Translations under genes and position numbers: made by a program
Source of the DNA: Alkalihalobacillus pseudalcaliphilus
Lineage (GTDB): Bacteria; Bacillota; Bacilli; Bacillales; Bacillaceae_D
Assembly (NCBI RefSeq): GCF_028610675.1
Contig: NZ_JAQQWS010000010.1
Coordinates: 62,001-126,000, forward strand
Reading direction: 5' to 3'
Length of the DNA stretch: 64,000 nt
Notes under the pieces: model-generated
Told to the model about the DNA's origin: nothing
The model's database searches: none
Seen by the model: the letters and a program-made list of their open reading frames with translations, nothing else
In this document: positions 28,636 through 34,965 of the stretch, one piece after another
Layout: the number at the start of each line of letters is the position of its first letter
How positions within the stretch are numbered: position 1 is the first letter of the stretch

Positions 28636-29565
28636 ATGTCAAACGTATTAATTTTCGGTCATAAAAATCCAGATACAGATACGATTTGTTCTGCCATTGC
28701 CTATGCAGACTTAAAGAAGAAGTCAGGTGTCACAGCAGAACCTGTAAGATTAGGAGAAATTAACGGTGAAACAGAATTTGCACTAAAAACGTTTAAAGTG
28801 GAAACACCGAGATTTGTAGAAACTGTTGCTAATGAAACGGAAGAGGTTATTTTAGTCGATCATAATGAGTTTCAACAAAGTGTTGCCGATATAAGTGATG
28901 TTCGAATTCTAGAGGTTATTGATCACCACCGTATTGCTAATTTCGAAACGGCTGATCCCCTATACTATCGTGCAGAGCCAGTAGGGTGTACGGCAACGAT
29001 TCTTTTAAAGATTTATAAAGAGAAAGGTATTAAAATCGAAAAGCCTTTTGCTGGATTAATGTTATCAGCAATCATTTCGGACTCTCTCTTATTTAAATCA
29101 CCAACATGCACAGAGGAAGACATTGCGGCTGCTGCGGAATTAGCTGAAATAGCTGAAGTTGATGCTAATGAATATGGCTTAGAAATGTTAAAAGCGGGAG
29201 CAGATACAACGAGTAAGACAGTTCAGCAATTAATTACGATTGATGCAAAAGAATTCTCTATGGGCGACTATAAAGTAGAGGTAGCTCAAGTAAATACAGT
29301 AGATACCAATGAAGTAGTGAATCGCCAAGCAGAAATTGAACCTGTATTAACAGCTTTAATTGCTGAGAAAAATTTAGACTTATTTGTACTAGTTGTCACT
29401 GATATTTTAGAGAATGATTCGGTCGTATTAGCGTTAGGTAGCCAAGCACCTGTTGTTGAGAAAGCATTTAACGTTCAGCTTGATAACGGAACGGCTTTAT
29501 TAAAAGGTGTTGTTTCACGTAAGAAACAAATTGTACCTCCTTTAACAGAAGCTCTAACTTCATAA
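28636..29565 (+). CDS. ppaC: Manganese-dependent inorganic pyrophosphatase
   Basis: Family II pyrophosphatase of 309 residues hydrolysing diphosphate in the cytosol. DHH-family metal motifs are present: [17 protein letters not shown] (residues 8-24), VDHNE and the DHHR motif in [11 protein letters not shown]; the C-terminal [10 protein letters not shown] is the substrate-binding segment. ATG 28636 follows AAAGGAGCGAG. A single-gene unit with its own terminator. Confidence 0.95.
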   Translation: MSNVLIFGHKNPDTDTICSAIAYADLKKKSGVTAEPVRLGEINGETEFALKTFKVETPRFVETVANETEEVILVDHNEFQQSVADISDVRILEVIDHHRIANFETADPLYYRAEPVGCTATILLKIYKEKGIKIEKPFAGLMLSAIISDSLLFKSPTCTEEDIAAAAELAEIAEVDANEYGLEMLKAGADTTSKTVQQLITIDAKEFSMGDYKVEVAQVNTVDTNEVVNRQAEIEPVLTALIAEKNLDLFVLVVTDILENDSVVLALGSQAPVVEKAFNVQLDNGTALLKGVVSRKKQIVPPLTEALTS

Positions 29566-29577
29566 GATTTGATTTAT

Positions 29578-29611
29578 AAGCCACTCTGCATTGTGTTGGA
29601 GTGGCTTTTTT
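29578..29611 (+). terminator. Terminator of ppaC
   Basis: AAGCCACTC (29578-29586) pairs with GAGTGGCTT (29599-29607), followed by T residues. Confidence 0.88.
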
Positions 29612-29677
29612 ACAAATAGATGCAAGTTCGAGATTCTGATAGGTTCATTAGCTACAATTAATAGGGTGCAGTGTGTT

Positions 29678-30163
29678 TTATGAAGGGCTAGAGGTTCGAT
29701 GTAATCGTTGTTTGGCTGATTTTAAATGTTTATTAATTGGAGTGAAACCTGCTAACTTAGCTAATCCAAATACCGGCATATTGACGTAAAGGGATTCCAT
29801 TTGGTTAGGTTGGACAATATAGGTTTCGTGATAAATCCCTACTGCATGATTATTAGCATTTCTTTGATTAAACTCTTTCCACGCTTTTAAGTGAGTGCCT
29901 CCTTTGGCATAGTTCATCAAATCTTCTTCAGAACGCCAGTATTGGAGAAGGAATGTGGTGCGTAAACCAGAAAAACTCTCCATAGCCAAGCAGCCTAAAG
30001 ATGGGTTTTGATATTGTTCTTTGATCATCTTTGGCATAGCTAAGGCAACAGGTAGCCACTTATGAATAGCCCACCATTTATTAATTCTCATCCCTATCAT
30101 AAACACAACAACTTTATCCCGATGATTGGCAGTGACTTTTTGATTCTCAATAGTTTTACCCAT
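29678..30163 (-). CDS. DUF4188 (monooxygenase-like) protein
   Basis: A 161-residue protein of the DUF4188 family, a ferredoxin-fold group loosely related to antibiotic-biosynthesis-type monooxygenases; activity unknown. Typical segments are VFMIGMRINKWWAIHKW near the N-terminus, QYWRSEEDLMNYA and IYHETYIV. It overlaps the end of the upstream padR-type gene by 8 bases, so the two form an operon in which the regulator probably controls the enzyme. Confidence 0.75.
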   Translation of the reverse strand: MGKTIENQKVTANHRDKVVVFMIGMRINKWWAIHKWLPVALAMPKMIKEQYQNPSLGCLAMESFSGLRTTFLLQYWRSEEDLMNYAKGGTHLKAWKEFNQRNANNHAVGIYHETYIVQPNQMESLYVNMPVFGLAKLAGFTPINKHLKSAKQRLHRTSSPS

Positions 30164-30719
30164 TATGAAATTCCTCCTCTACTTTTTTTATTGAAGCATA
30201 ACCCCAATCGATCGCCCCTTGAGTAGTACGAATGCCATAATCTAACGTAATGAGCCAATACATCGCATCTTTTCTTTCAAGGGAATGAGTTCGAATAGAC
30301 TCCTCGATCATTTGATACGTTTGCAAACGTGCTGTTAATTTTTGCACGTAATCATTAATGTGAAGGATCGTTGTCTGTTTGTCCTGTTGGTGATTGCTAA
30401 AAAATAATTTAAGAAGTAGCTCATTTTTCTCAACAGGTAACTGCTCTATCGGTTTTTCTAGCCAATCTTGAAGTGCTGCTTTACCTAAATCGGTCATAAC
30501 ATAAACTTTCTTAGCTGGTTTATGCTCTTGTTCTATTTCTTCAGAAAAGGCCAATCCTTCATCCACTAACTTCTTTAGAGTTGGGTAGATTTGACCGTAA
30601 CTAATTTTCCAAAAATGATTAAGGCTCGTATCGATCATTTGTTTCATCTCATAACCCGAGTTACAGGTTGTCGTTAATAAGCCTAAAATGGCAAATTTCG
30701 AATGATTCTCTTTTGCCAA
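30156..30719 (-). CDS. PadR-family transcriptional regulator
   Basis: A 187-residue regulator with the PadR winged helix (FAILGLLTTTCNSGYEMKQMI, WKISYGQIYPTLKKLVDEGL) and a C-terminal helical dimerisation domain. I choose TTG 30719, giving MAKENHSKFAILG, because GAGGTGGAAG precedes it; longer in-frame starts read into the promoter. Co-transcribed with the DUF4188 gene and divergent from a NIPSNAP-family gene. An AT palindrome over the promoter suggests autoregulation. Confidence 0.85.
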   Translation of the reverse strand: MAKENHSKFAILGLLTTTCNSGYEMKQMIDTSLNHFWKISYGQIYPTLKKLVDEGLAFSEEIEQEHKPAKKVYVMTDLGKAALQDWLEKPIEQLPVEKNELLLKLFFSNHQQDKQTTILHINDYVQKLTARLQTYQMIEESIRTHSLERKDAMYWLITLDYGIRTTQGAIDWGYASIKKVEEEFHNG

Positions 30720-30745
30720 CACTTCCACCTCTTTTATATCTTTTT

Positions 30746-30791
30746 GATATATATCTAATTGATATAATATAGTGATTATCAGAAAAGTCAA
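30746..30791 (-). promoter_or_regulatory. Promoter and palindrome of the padR-type operon
   Basis: Minus-strand TTGACT (30786-30791) and TATTAT (30764-30769) are 16 bases apart. An imperfect palindrome with ATATC and GATAT arms (about 30748-30766) overlaps the -10 box and start point, as expected for a self-repressing PadR-type protein. Confidence 0.5.
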
Positions 30792-30854
30792 CATTTAATT
30801 TGAAATTAAAGAAAACAGGATTATGCTAATAAAAAAAGTAAAGGAGTGAGTGTT

Positions 30855-31214
30855 TTGTTTTATCGAAGGAAATATTATGTAGTTAAAAATAATTATGTCG
30901 ATGTGCTTAATCTTCACTTTGAAGAAACAAATTTACCTAATCAGTTAAAACATGGAGCCAAATTAGTCGGGCGTTGGATGTTACCATACGATGAGGATAC
31001 AACGGAGATCTTTGCGATATGGGAATACGACAGCTATGAGCAGTATCAAAAAATTGAACAAAACATAAGAGCCGACCGATTACATAATGATAAAGTGAAG
31101 AACTGGTACGAATCCTATGGAGGCAGAGAGCATGTGATGAAGGAGTATATACCGACCTCCAGAAATGAAATGATTGAAACAACCCTAAGCTCGAACAAGA
31201 AGCACACAAGCTAA
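30855..31214 (+). CDS. NIPSNAP-family protein
   Basis: A 119-residue ferredoxin-fold NIPSNAP-domain protein; MFYRRKYYVVK at the start, LPNQLKHGAKLVGRW and IFAIWEYDSYEQY are characteristic. The biochemical role of bacterial members is not established. TTG 30855 is chosen because AAAGGAG lies 8 bases upstream; GTG 30846 overlaps it. Divergent from the padR-type gene and possibly sharing its regulation. Repeat copy 5 begins 12 bases after its stop. Confidence 0.75.
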   Translation: MFYRRKYYVVKNNYVDVLNLHFEETNLPNQLKHGAKLVGRWMLPYDEDTTEIFAIWEYDSYEQYQKIEQNIRADRLHNDKVKNWYESYGGREHVMKEYIPTSRNEMIETTLSSNKKHTS

Positions 31215-31564
31215 TAGACATGGTTGGTTTTTATATGAAAGTTCAATTGTTGCGGTGCGAACATGGAGCGTTAATCGTCGCTGCCGAAAATTATGCTGCG
31301 CGTCCTGCGGGGTGGTGCTGAGCTAACCAACGCAGGAGCTAACTCTCAAACTTTCGGCACACTGCCCGCGGGAGTCTCCGCATAGCTGGGTTACTGTAAT
31401 TCTTTAGTTCCAAAAAACAATCCAACACGATTTTTTTTAAAGTAAAAGAACAAAATCAAATTGAATGAAAAGCCAACTGTTGAAGAACCAACTTACACGT
31501 TCGGCTCTTTTCGTACAATTACTACGCCTCTTTCCTTCAGTAACTGTCCCGTTCATGCGTTTTC

Positions 31565-31986
31565 GTGCAGATACACCGAAGTTTGGCCCGAGCATCTGCA
31601 CATAAACCGTCTCTTTGTGCAGATACTCCAAGGTTTGGTCCGAGCATCTGCACATAAACCGTCTCTTTGTGCAGATACACCGAAGTTTGGCCCGAGCATC
31701 TGCACATAAACCGCCTCTTTGTGCAGATACACCAAGGTTTGGCCNNNNNNNNNNNNNNNNNNNNNNNNNNNNNNNNNNNNNNNNNNNNNNNNNNNNNNNN
31801 NNNNNNNNNNNNNNNNNNNNNNNNNNNNNNNNNNNNNNNNNNNNTGTGCAGATACACCGAAGTTTGGCCCGAGCATCTGCACATAAACCGCCTCTTTGTG
31901 CAGATACACCAAGGTTTGGCCTGAGCATCTGCACATAAACCGTCTCTTTGTGCAGATACACCAAGGTTTGGCCCGAGCATCTGCAC
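31565..31986. repeat. 52-bp tandem repeat of hairpin units
   Basis: Units start with GTGCAGAT at 31565, 31617, 31669, 31721, then (after an unsequenced gap) 31846, 31898 and 31950, always 52 bases apart. Each unit contains GTGCAGAT and ATCTGCAC, an 8-bp inverted repeat around about 21 bases, so each can fold as a stem-loop. Units differ by only a few substitutions. The true copy number is unknown because of the gap. Confidence 0.92.
31745..31844. other. Assembly gap of 100 N
   Basis: Exactly 100 undetermined bases inside the tandem array. The round number marks a scaffold gap of unknown real length, almost certainly because short reads could not span the near-identical units. Confidence 0.97.
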
Positions 31987-32090
31987 AAACCTTTATGAAT
32001 TGTTAAGGTGGTGAAAGCTGACTTTCATTCTTTATGGTGGCGGAGTGAATGGTCGTCTTAAGGAAATTCTCCATACCATACTCAATCAAG

Positions 32091-32119
32091 TTGCTTAATT
32101 TTCTGAATAGTGGTAAGAT
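32091..32119 (+). promoter_or_regulatory. Sigma-A promoter of the hisS leader
   Basis: TTGCTT (32091-32096) and TAAGAT (32114-32119) with a 17-base spacer. The start near 32126 gives a 215-nucleotide leader before hisS. Confidence 0.55.
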
Positions 32120-32145
32120 ATCACAAATATAGGAGTGTGAAGATT

Positions 32146-32196
32146 ATGAGCACCGCTAATAGGTTTATACGAGTAAAAGGACATCATCATATTTAA
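32146..32196 (+). CDS. Putative histidine-sensing leader peptide
   Basis: A 16-codon frame with AGGAG about 10 bases ahead encodes MSTANRFIRVKGHHHI, with three consecutive CAT histidine codons just before the last codon. Its stop overlaps the 5' arm of the first terminator (32195-32243). A ribosome stalled on the His codons would cover that arm. Low-GC Gram-positive bacteria usually regulate hisS with a T-box; I see no T-box stem I or TGGNACCGCG element here. The role is inferred from layout. Confidence 0.55.
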   Translation: MSTANRFIRVKGHHHI

Positions 32197-32243
32197 AAGC
32201 CTTGCGATAGATTTTAAAAATAGAATCTAAGTAAGGCTTTTTC
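32195..32243 (+). terminator. Leader terminator A of hisS
   Basis: AAAAGCCTT (32195-32203) pairs with AAGGCTTTT (32233-32241), with an inner TAGATT/AATCTA stem and a T run. It begins within the stop codon of the leader peptide. Confidence 0.75.
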
Positions 32244-32249
32244 CAATGA

Positions 32250-32305
32250 AACCGCATTGATACACAGGAAAGATTAACATCTTTCGTACAATGGCGGTTT
32301 TTTTA
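32250..32305 (+). terminator. Leader terminator B of hisS
   Basis: AACCGCATTG (32250-32259) pairs with CAATGGCGGTT (32289-32299) with one bulge and an inner GAAAGAT/ATCTTTC stem, then a run of T. CAATG at 32244-32248 could instead pair with CATTG at 32255-32259 and disrupt it. Confidence 0.8.
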
Positions 32306-32340
32306 TTTGTCCAAAACCATTTCAAAAGGAGACGATAAAA

Positions 32341-33654
32341 ATGAAAAGAAAAACCATCTTTCAAAACGTTAAAGGAACAACGGATTATTTACCAGAAAAA
32401 GAAATTGTGAGGCAACAAGTAAGAAGGGTTTTAGAGGATACGTTTTCCGCCTATGGTTATGCACCTTTAGAAACACCGATTTTAAATGAAGTAGCCTTGC
32501 TCGCATCTAAGTATGGAGGAGGTGCAGAAATTTTAGAAGAAATGTACACACTCACTGACCGAGGGGCGAGAGACATCGCATTAAGATATGATTTAACAAT
32601 CCCGTTTGCCAAGGTAATTGCCTTAAATCCGGGCTTACAAATGCCGTTTAAACGATATGAAATCGGAAAGGTATTTCGGGATGGTCCAATCAAAAAAGGA
32701 AGGTTTCGCGAATTTACACAATGTGATGTGGATATCGTAGGCGTTTCCTCTTCTTTAGCTGAAGTAGAATTATTATCTATTGCTACCGACGTTTTTAAAA
32801 AGCTGAACCTCGATATAAAGATAGAAATTAATAATCGGAAGTTACTAACTGCTTTATTGGAGAGTTTTGGTGTTGAAAGGCAGGATGCCAATTCGATTAT
32901 ATTAACTATTGATAAATTTTTAAAAATAGGTGTAAACGGAGTTGACCAGGAGCTAAAGGAAAAAGGTGTTGGACAAACGACACGGGAAGTGATTATCGAA
33001 TTTTTACAAACAGAATGGACGCCTGAGAAGCTAAGAGCTTACAACGTCAATAGCAAGGAATATCAACAAGGCATTGCTGAAATCACCGAACTGATTGAGT
33101 ATTTAGAGAATCTGGAAGTTCCTTATGTATTCAACCCATACTTAGCAAGAGGTTTAGATATTTATACGGGAACGGTTTTTGAAATTTTTCTTAAAAGTAG
33201 TTCCATTTCTTCAAGCATTGGGGCAGGAGGAAGATATGATCGGGCCATTGCCGGTCTGTTACAAACGGATGAGGTATTTCCAACAGTAGGGTTATCTTTT
33301 GGTTTAGATGTAATTTGTAAGGCTTTAGAATTACAAAAAGACCTACCCATTAATCAAGAATTGGATGTTTATGTGATTCCGATTGAATATACAAAGGAAG
33401 CGTTGCAAGTGGCAAAGGATTTAAGAGCTCAGGGATACAAAGTAGAAGTTGATATTAAGCAAACGAGTGTCAATAAAGCACTAAAAAAAGCAAATAGAAA
33501 AGAAGTACCTCAAGTGATCATGATTGGTGAATTAGAAGTAAAATCTAATTCGTACAAAATGAAAAATATGAAGACGGGTGAAGAGCAGTTAATGGAATTT
33601 ACATATAAAACCGACAAAGCGAAGCCCGATTCACTTCGTCACCAACAAAAATGA
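32341..33654 (+). CDS. hisS: Histidine--tRNA ligase paralogue (HisS2 type)
   Basis: Class II aminoacyl-tRNA synthetase of 437 residues attaching histidine to tRNA-His. Motif 2 is GRFREFTQCDVD (120-131), the histidine motifs are RGLDIYTG (270-277) and GAGGRYD (294-300, motif 3), and an anticodon-binding domain fills the C-terminus, so it is not a HisZ. It resembles the second HisRS of the Bacillus cereus group, so another hisS is likely elsewhere. The last dozen residues (about KPDSLRHQQK) are encoded by dispersed repeat sequence. ATG 32341 follows AAAAGGAGACG. Expression is probably controlled by the leader. Confidence 0.9.
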   Translation: MKRKTIFQNVKGTTDYLPEKEIVRQQVRRVLEDTFSAYGYAPLETPILNEVALLASKYGGGAEILEEMYTLTDRGARDIALRYDLTIPFAKVIALNPGLQMPFKRYEIGKVFRDGPIKKGRFREFTQCDVDIVGVSSSLAEVELLSIATDVFKKLNLDIKIEINNRKLLTALLESFGVERQDANSIILTIDKFLKIGVNGVDQELKEKGVGQTTREVIIEFLQTEWTPEKLRAYNVNSKEYQQGIAEITELIEYLENLEVPYVFNPYLARGLDIYTGTVFEIFLKSSSISSSIGAGGRYDRAIAGLLQTDEVFPTVGLSFGLDVICKALELQKDLPINQELDVYVIPIEYTKEALQVAKDLRAQGYKVEVDIKQTSVNKALKKANRKEVPQVIMIGELEVKSNSYKMKNMKTGEEQLMEFTYKTDKAKPDSLRHQQK

Positions 33655-33725
33655 AAGTAGTGGCGACTGTTCAAACTGTTGGCACGATTACAACTCGATC
33701 ACCATCAGGAGTCAGCTTGAATAAA
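33612..33725 (+). repeat. Dispersed repeat copy 6, overlapping the hisS end
   Basis: GCGAAGCCCGATTCACTTC then CACCAACAAAAATGAAAGT and TGGCGACT, TTACAACTCGATCACCATC, the same word order as copy 1. It starts inside the hisS frame and contains its stop codon. Downstream to 33829 there is no gene. Confidence 0.75.
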
Positions 33726-33829
33726 CAAGGAGCATAGTCCTACTAAGGTCATTGAACGCGAGATGGATGACGAGCTAACATCACGGCACAAACTATCGCC
33801 CATAAGTAACGTTCATATAAATGATAAGA

Positions 33830-33862
33830 GAAAAATCCCTTCAGGCCAAAGGCCATCCGGGA
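33830..33862 (-). terminator. Terminator of the coat-protein operon
   Basis: On the minus strand TCCCGG..GGCC pairs with GGCC..AGGGA around a TTT loop, followed by a T run (plus-strand GAAAAATCCCT at 33830-33840). Confidence 0.7.
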
Positions 33863-33881
33863 AAATGGAGAGATACATCTG

Positions 33882-34220
33882 TTAGGAATAATTTTGTCCA
33901 TTCTTTGAATAAGGGAATTGCTGTTCATAACCAGTGAATTTTTGGAAATCCTGTTGCAAGGAAGTTGTTTCAGCCGCGTCATAGCTATAGAAGCCTTTTT
34001 GAAACATCACATTGTATAAATCACGCTGGCATTGAAGGGTTTCATTGGCCACTTGGTTAATGTCTTGGTAAAGCTGGCTGTGACTAGCTTCCGTTGCAGC
34101 AGTACTATAAGAAGAACAAAGATATTTTTCTGTCGTAAGCTGATCATTAATAAAGTCTCTTTCAGACATTTGCGGTGTTTTTGGAACAGGCATTTCTGGA
34201 TTTTGAATTTTTTGCCCCAT
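33882..34220 (-). CDS. CotF-family spore coat protein
   Basis: A 112-residue helical protein with the ferritin-like CotF fold: SERDFINDQLTTEKYLCSSYSTA and ETLQCQRDLYNVMFQKGFY are typical. A structural or accessory component of the spore coat made in the mother cell. ATG 34220 follows a GGGAGG ribosome binding site. It lies 23 bases after a related gene and corresponds in position to B. subtilis yusN, next to fadN. Confidence 0.8.
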   Translation of the reverse strand: MGQKIQNPEMPVPKTPQMSERDFINDQLTTEKYLCSSYSTAATEASHSQLYQDINQVANETLQCQRDLYNVMFQKGFYSYDAAETTSLQQDFQKFTGYEQQFPYSKNGQNYS

Positions 34221-34243
34221 TATAAATCCTCCCTTTTCGACTA

Positions 34244-34528
34244 TTATTGAATTGGCTGATTTTGTTGCGGTTGTTGGTTGGATTGTAAGTGTGGCAGTAG
34301 TGTTTGGTAGTGACGTTCGTGCATTTGGCCAGCTTGCTCAAGAGCTTGCTTAATATCTTGGTCTGTACATTGCTGGGCATAAAAATGAGCCTTTTTCATA
34401 GCTAGTAAATTCCAAGAAAGCATATCTGTCAAATAAAGGCTATCTTTTGTTGACAGGATAGCAGGAGGCTCTTGATATGTGAGTGATTGCTGGCTTTGTC
34501 CTTGAAATTGGTTTGGCTGTTGTTGCAT
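34244..34528 (-). CDS. CotF-family spore coat protein (glutamine-rich)
   Basis: A 94-residue protein with a glutamine-rich N-terminus and C-terminus flanking a helical core (KDSLYLTDMLSWNLLAMKKAHFYAQQC) that resembles the CotF family. ATG 34528 is chosen because GGGGGAGAT precedes it; longer in-frame extensions run into the promoter region. First gene of a two-gene spore coat operon divergent from fadN. Confidence 0.78.
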   Translation of the reverse strand: MQQQPNQFQGQSQQSLTYQEPPAILSTKDSLYLTDMLSWNLLAMKKAHFYAQQCTDQDIKQALEQAGQMHERHYQTLLPHLQSNQQPQQNQPIQ

Positions 34529-34810
34529 GGTATCTCCCCCTAAAAAATGAGTAAACCGATGGAGTCGGCTACATCCTTTAGCTTTTGAAAAAACCACATA
34601 AATATTAGCGACAATAATTGGCTTGAAGCAGGAGACTAAAATCTGCCGTACAGACATTTAGCTTATCATCTCATAAAAGGTGCAGCATCACTTTGTGTAC
34701 GGAAAGTCAAGTCCTGTATGGAAGTATTAGCACCAACATACATTCATAAAATCATTAAAAAACTTTTAAAAATTATGAAGGTTTTTCGCGATTAATCTCG
34801 AATAGTACTA

Positions 34811-34870
34811 GTTAAACGCTTACATTCCGTTTGTAATCGATACGTTTATGTTCCTAGACAATTTTATAAT
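34811..34870 (+). promoter_or_regulatory. fadN promoter region with cre-like site
   Basis: GTTAAACGCTTACA (34811-34824) matches 12 of 14 cre positions. A TATAAT box is at 34865-34870, with no convincing -35. An imperfect palindrome AATGAGTGGTTGTTCATT (34868-34885) overlaps the expected start point and could be a diverged FadR site, though its half-sites are further apart than the B. subtilis consensus. The rest of the 437-base gap shows nothing. Confidence 0.4.
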
Positions 34871-34965
34871 GAGTGGTTGTTCATTTTAAAAATGGCATGA
34901 AACAAACCTTGATTGCATATGGAAAAGTAGGGCATTTTATATTTTTAAATATGAGGAGGGTATAC

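Larger units (their letters stand above)
31226..32055 (-). repeat. Dispersed repeat copy 5, longest, with expanded hairpin array
   Basis: Reverse-oriented copy with every module of the family: TTTTTATATGAAAGTT end (31229-31244), the right-end module (TCGCTGCCGAAAATTATGC, GGGAGTCTCCGCATA), the middle module (AGAACAAAATCAAATTGAATG, AACTTACACGTTCGGCTC), a tandem hairpin array, then CATAAAGG-type junction sequence and the left-end module (ACTTTCATTCTTTATGGTGG). Frames inside it are translations of repeats, not genes. It explains the whole gap from 31215 to the hisS leader. Confidence 0.8.

Noticed and set aside
31565..31986. CRISPR array
   Set aside because: Units are contiguous, near-identical 52-mers with no unique spacers, and no cas genes are in the window.
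31437..31988. Repeat-rich protein ORFs across the tandem array on both strands
   Set aside because: Open frames arise because 52-base units repeated in all frames lack stops; the frames run through 100 N and have no ribosome binding sites.
32112..32340. T-box riboswitch upstream of hisS
   Set aside because: Only an ACCGC word is shared; there is no recognisable stem I, specifier loop or TGGNACCGCG. A covariance search could still overturn this.
34868..34885. Firm FadR operator at fadN
   Set aside because: AATGA and TCATT half-sites are 8 bases apart instead of the closer spacing of the B. subtilis consensus; kept only as a possibility within the promoter entry.
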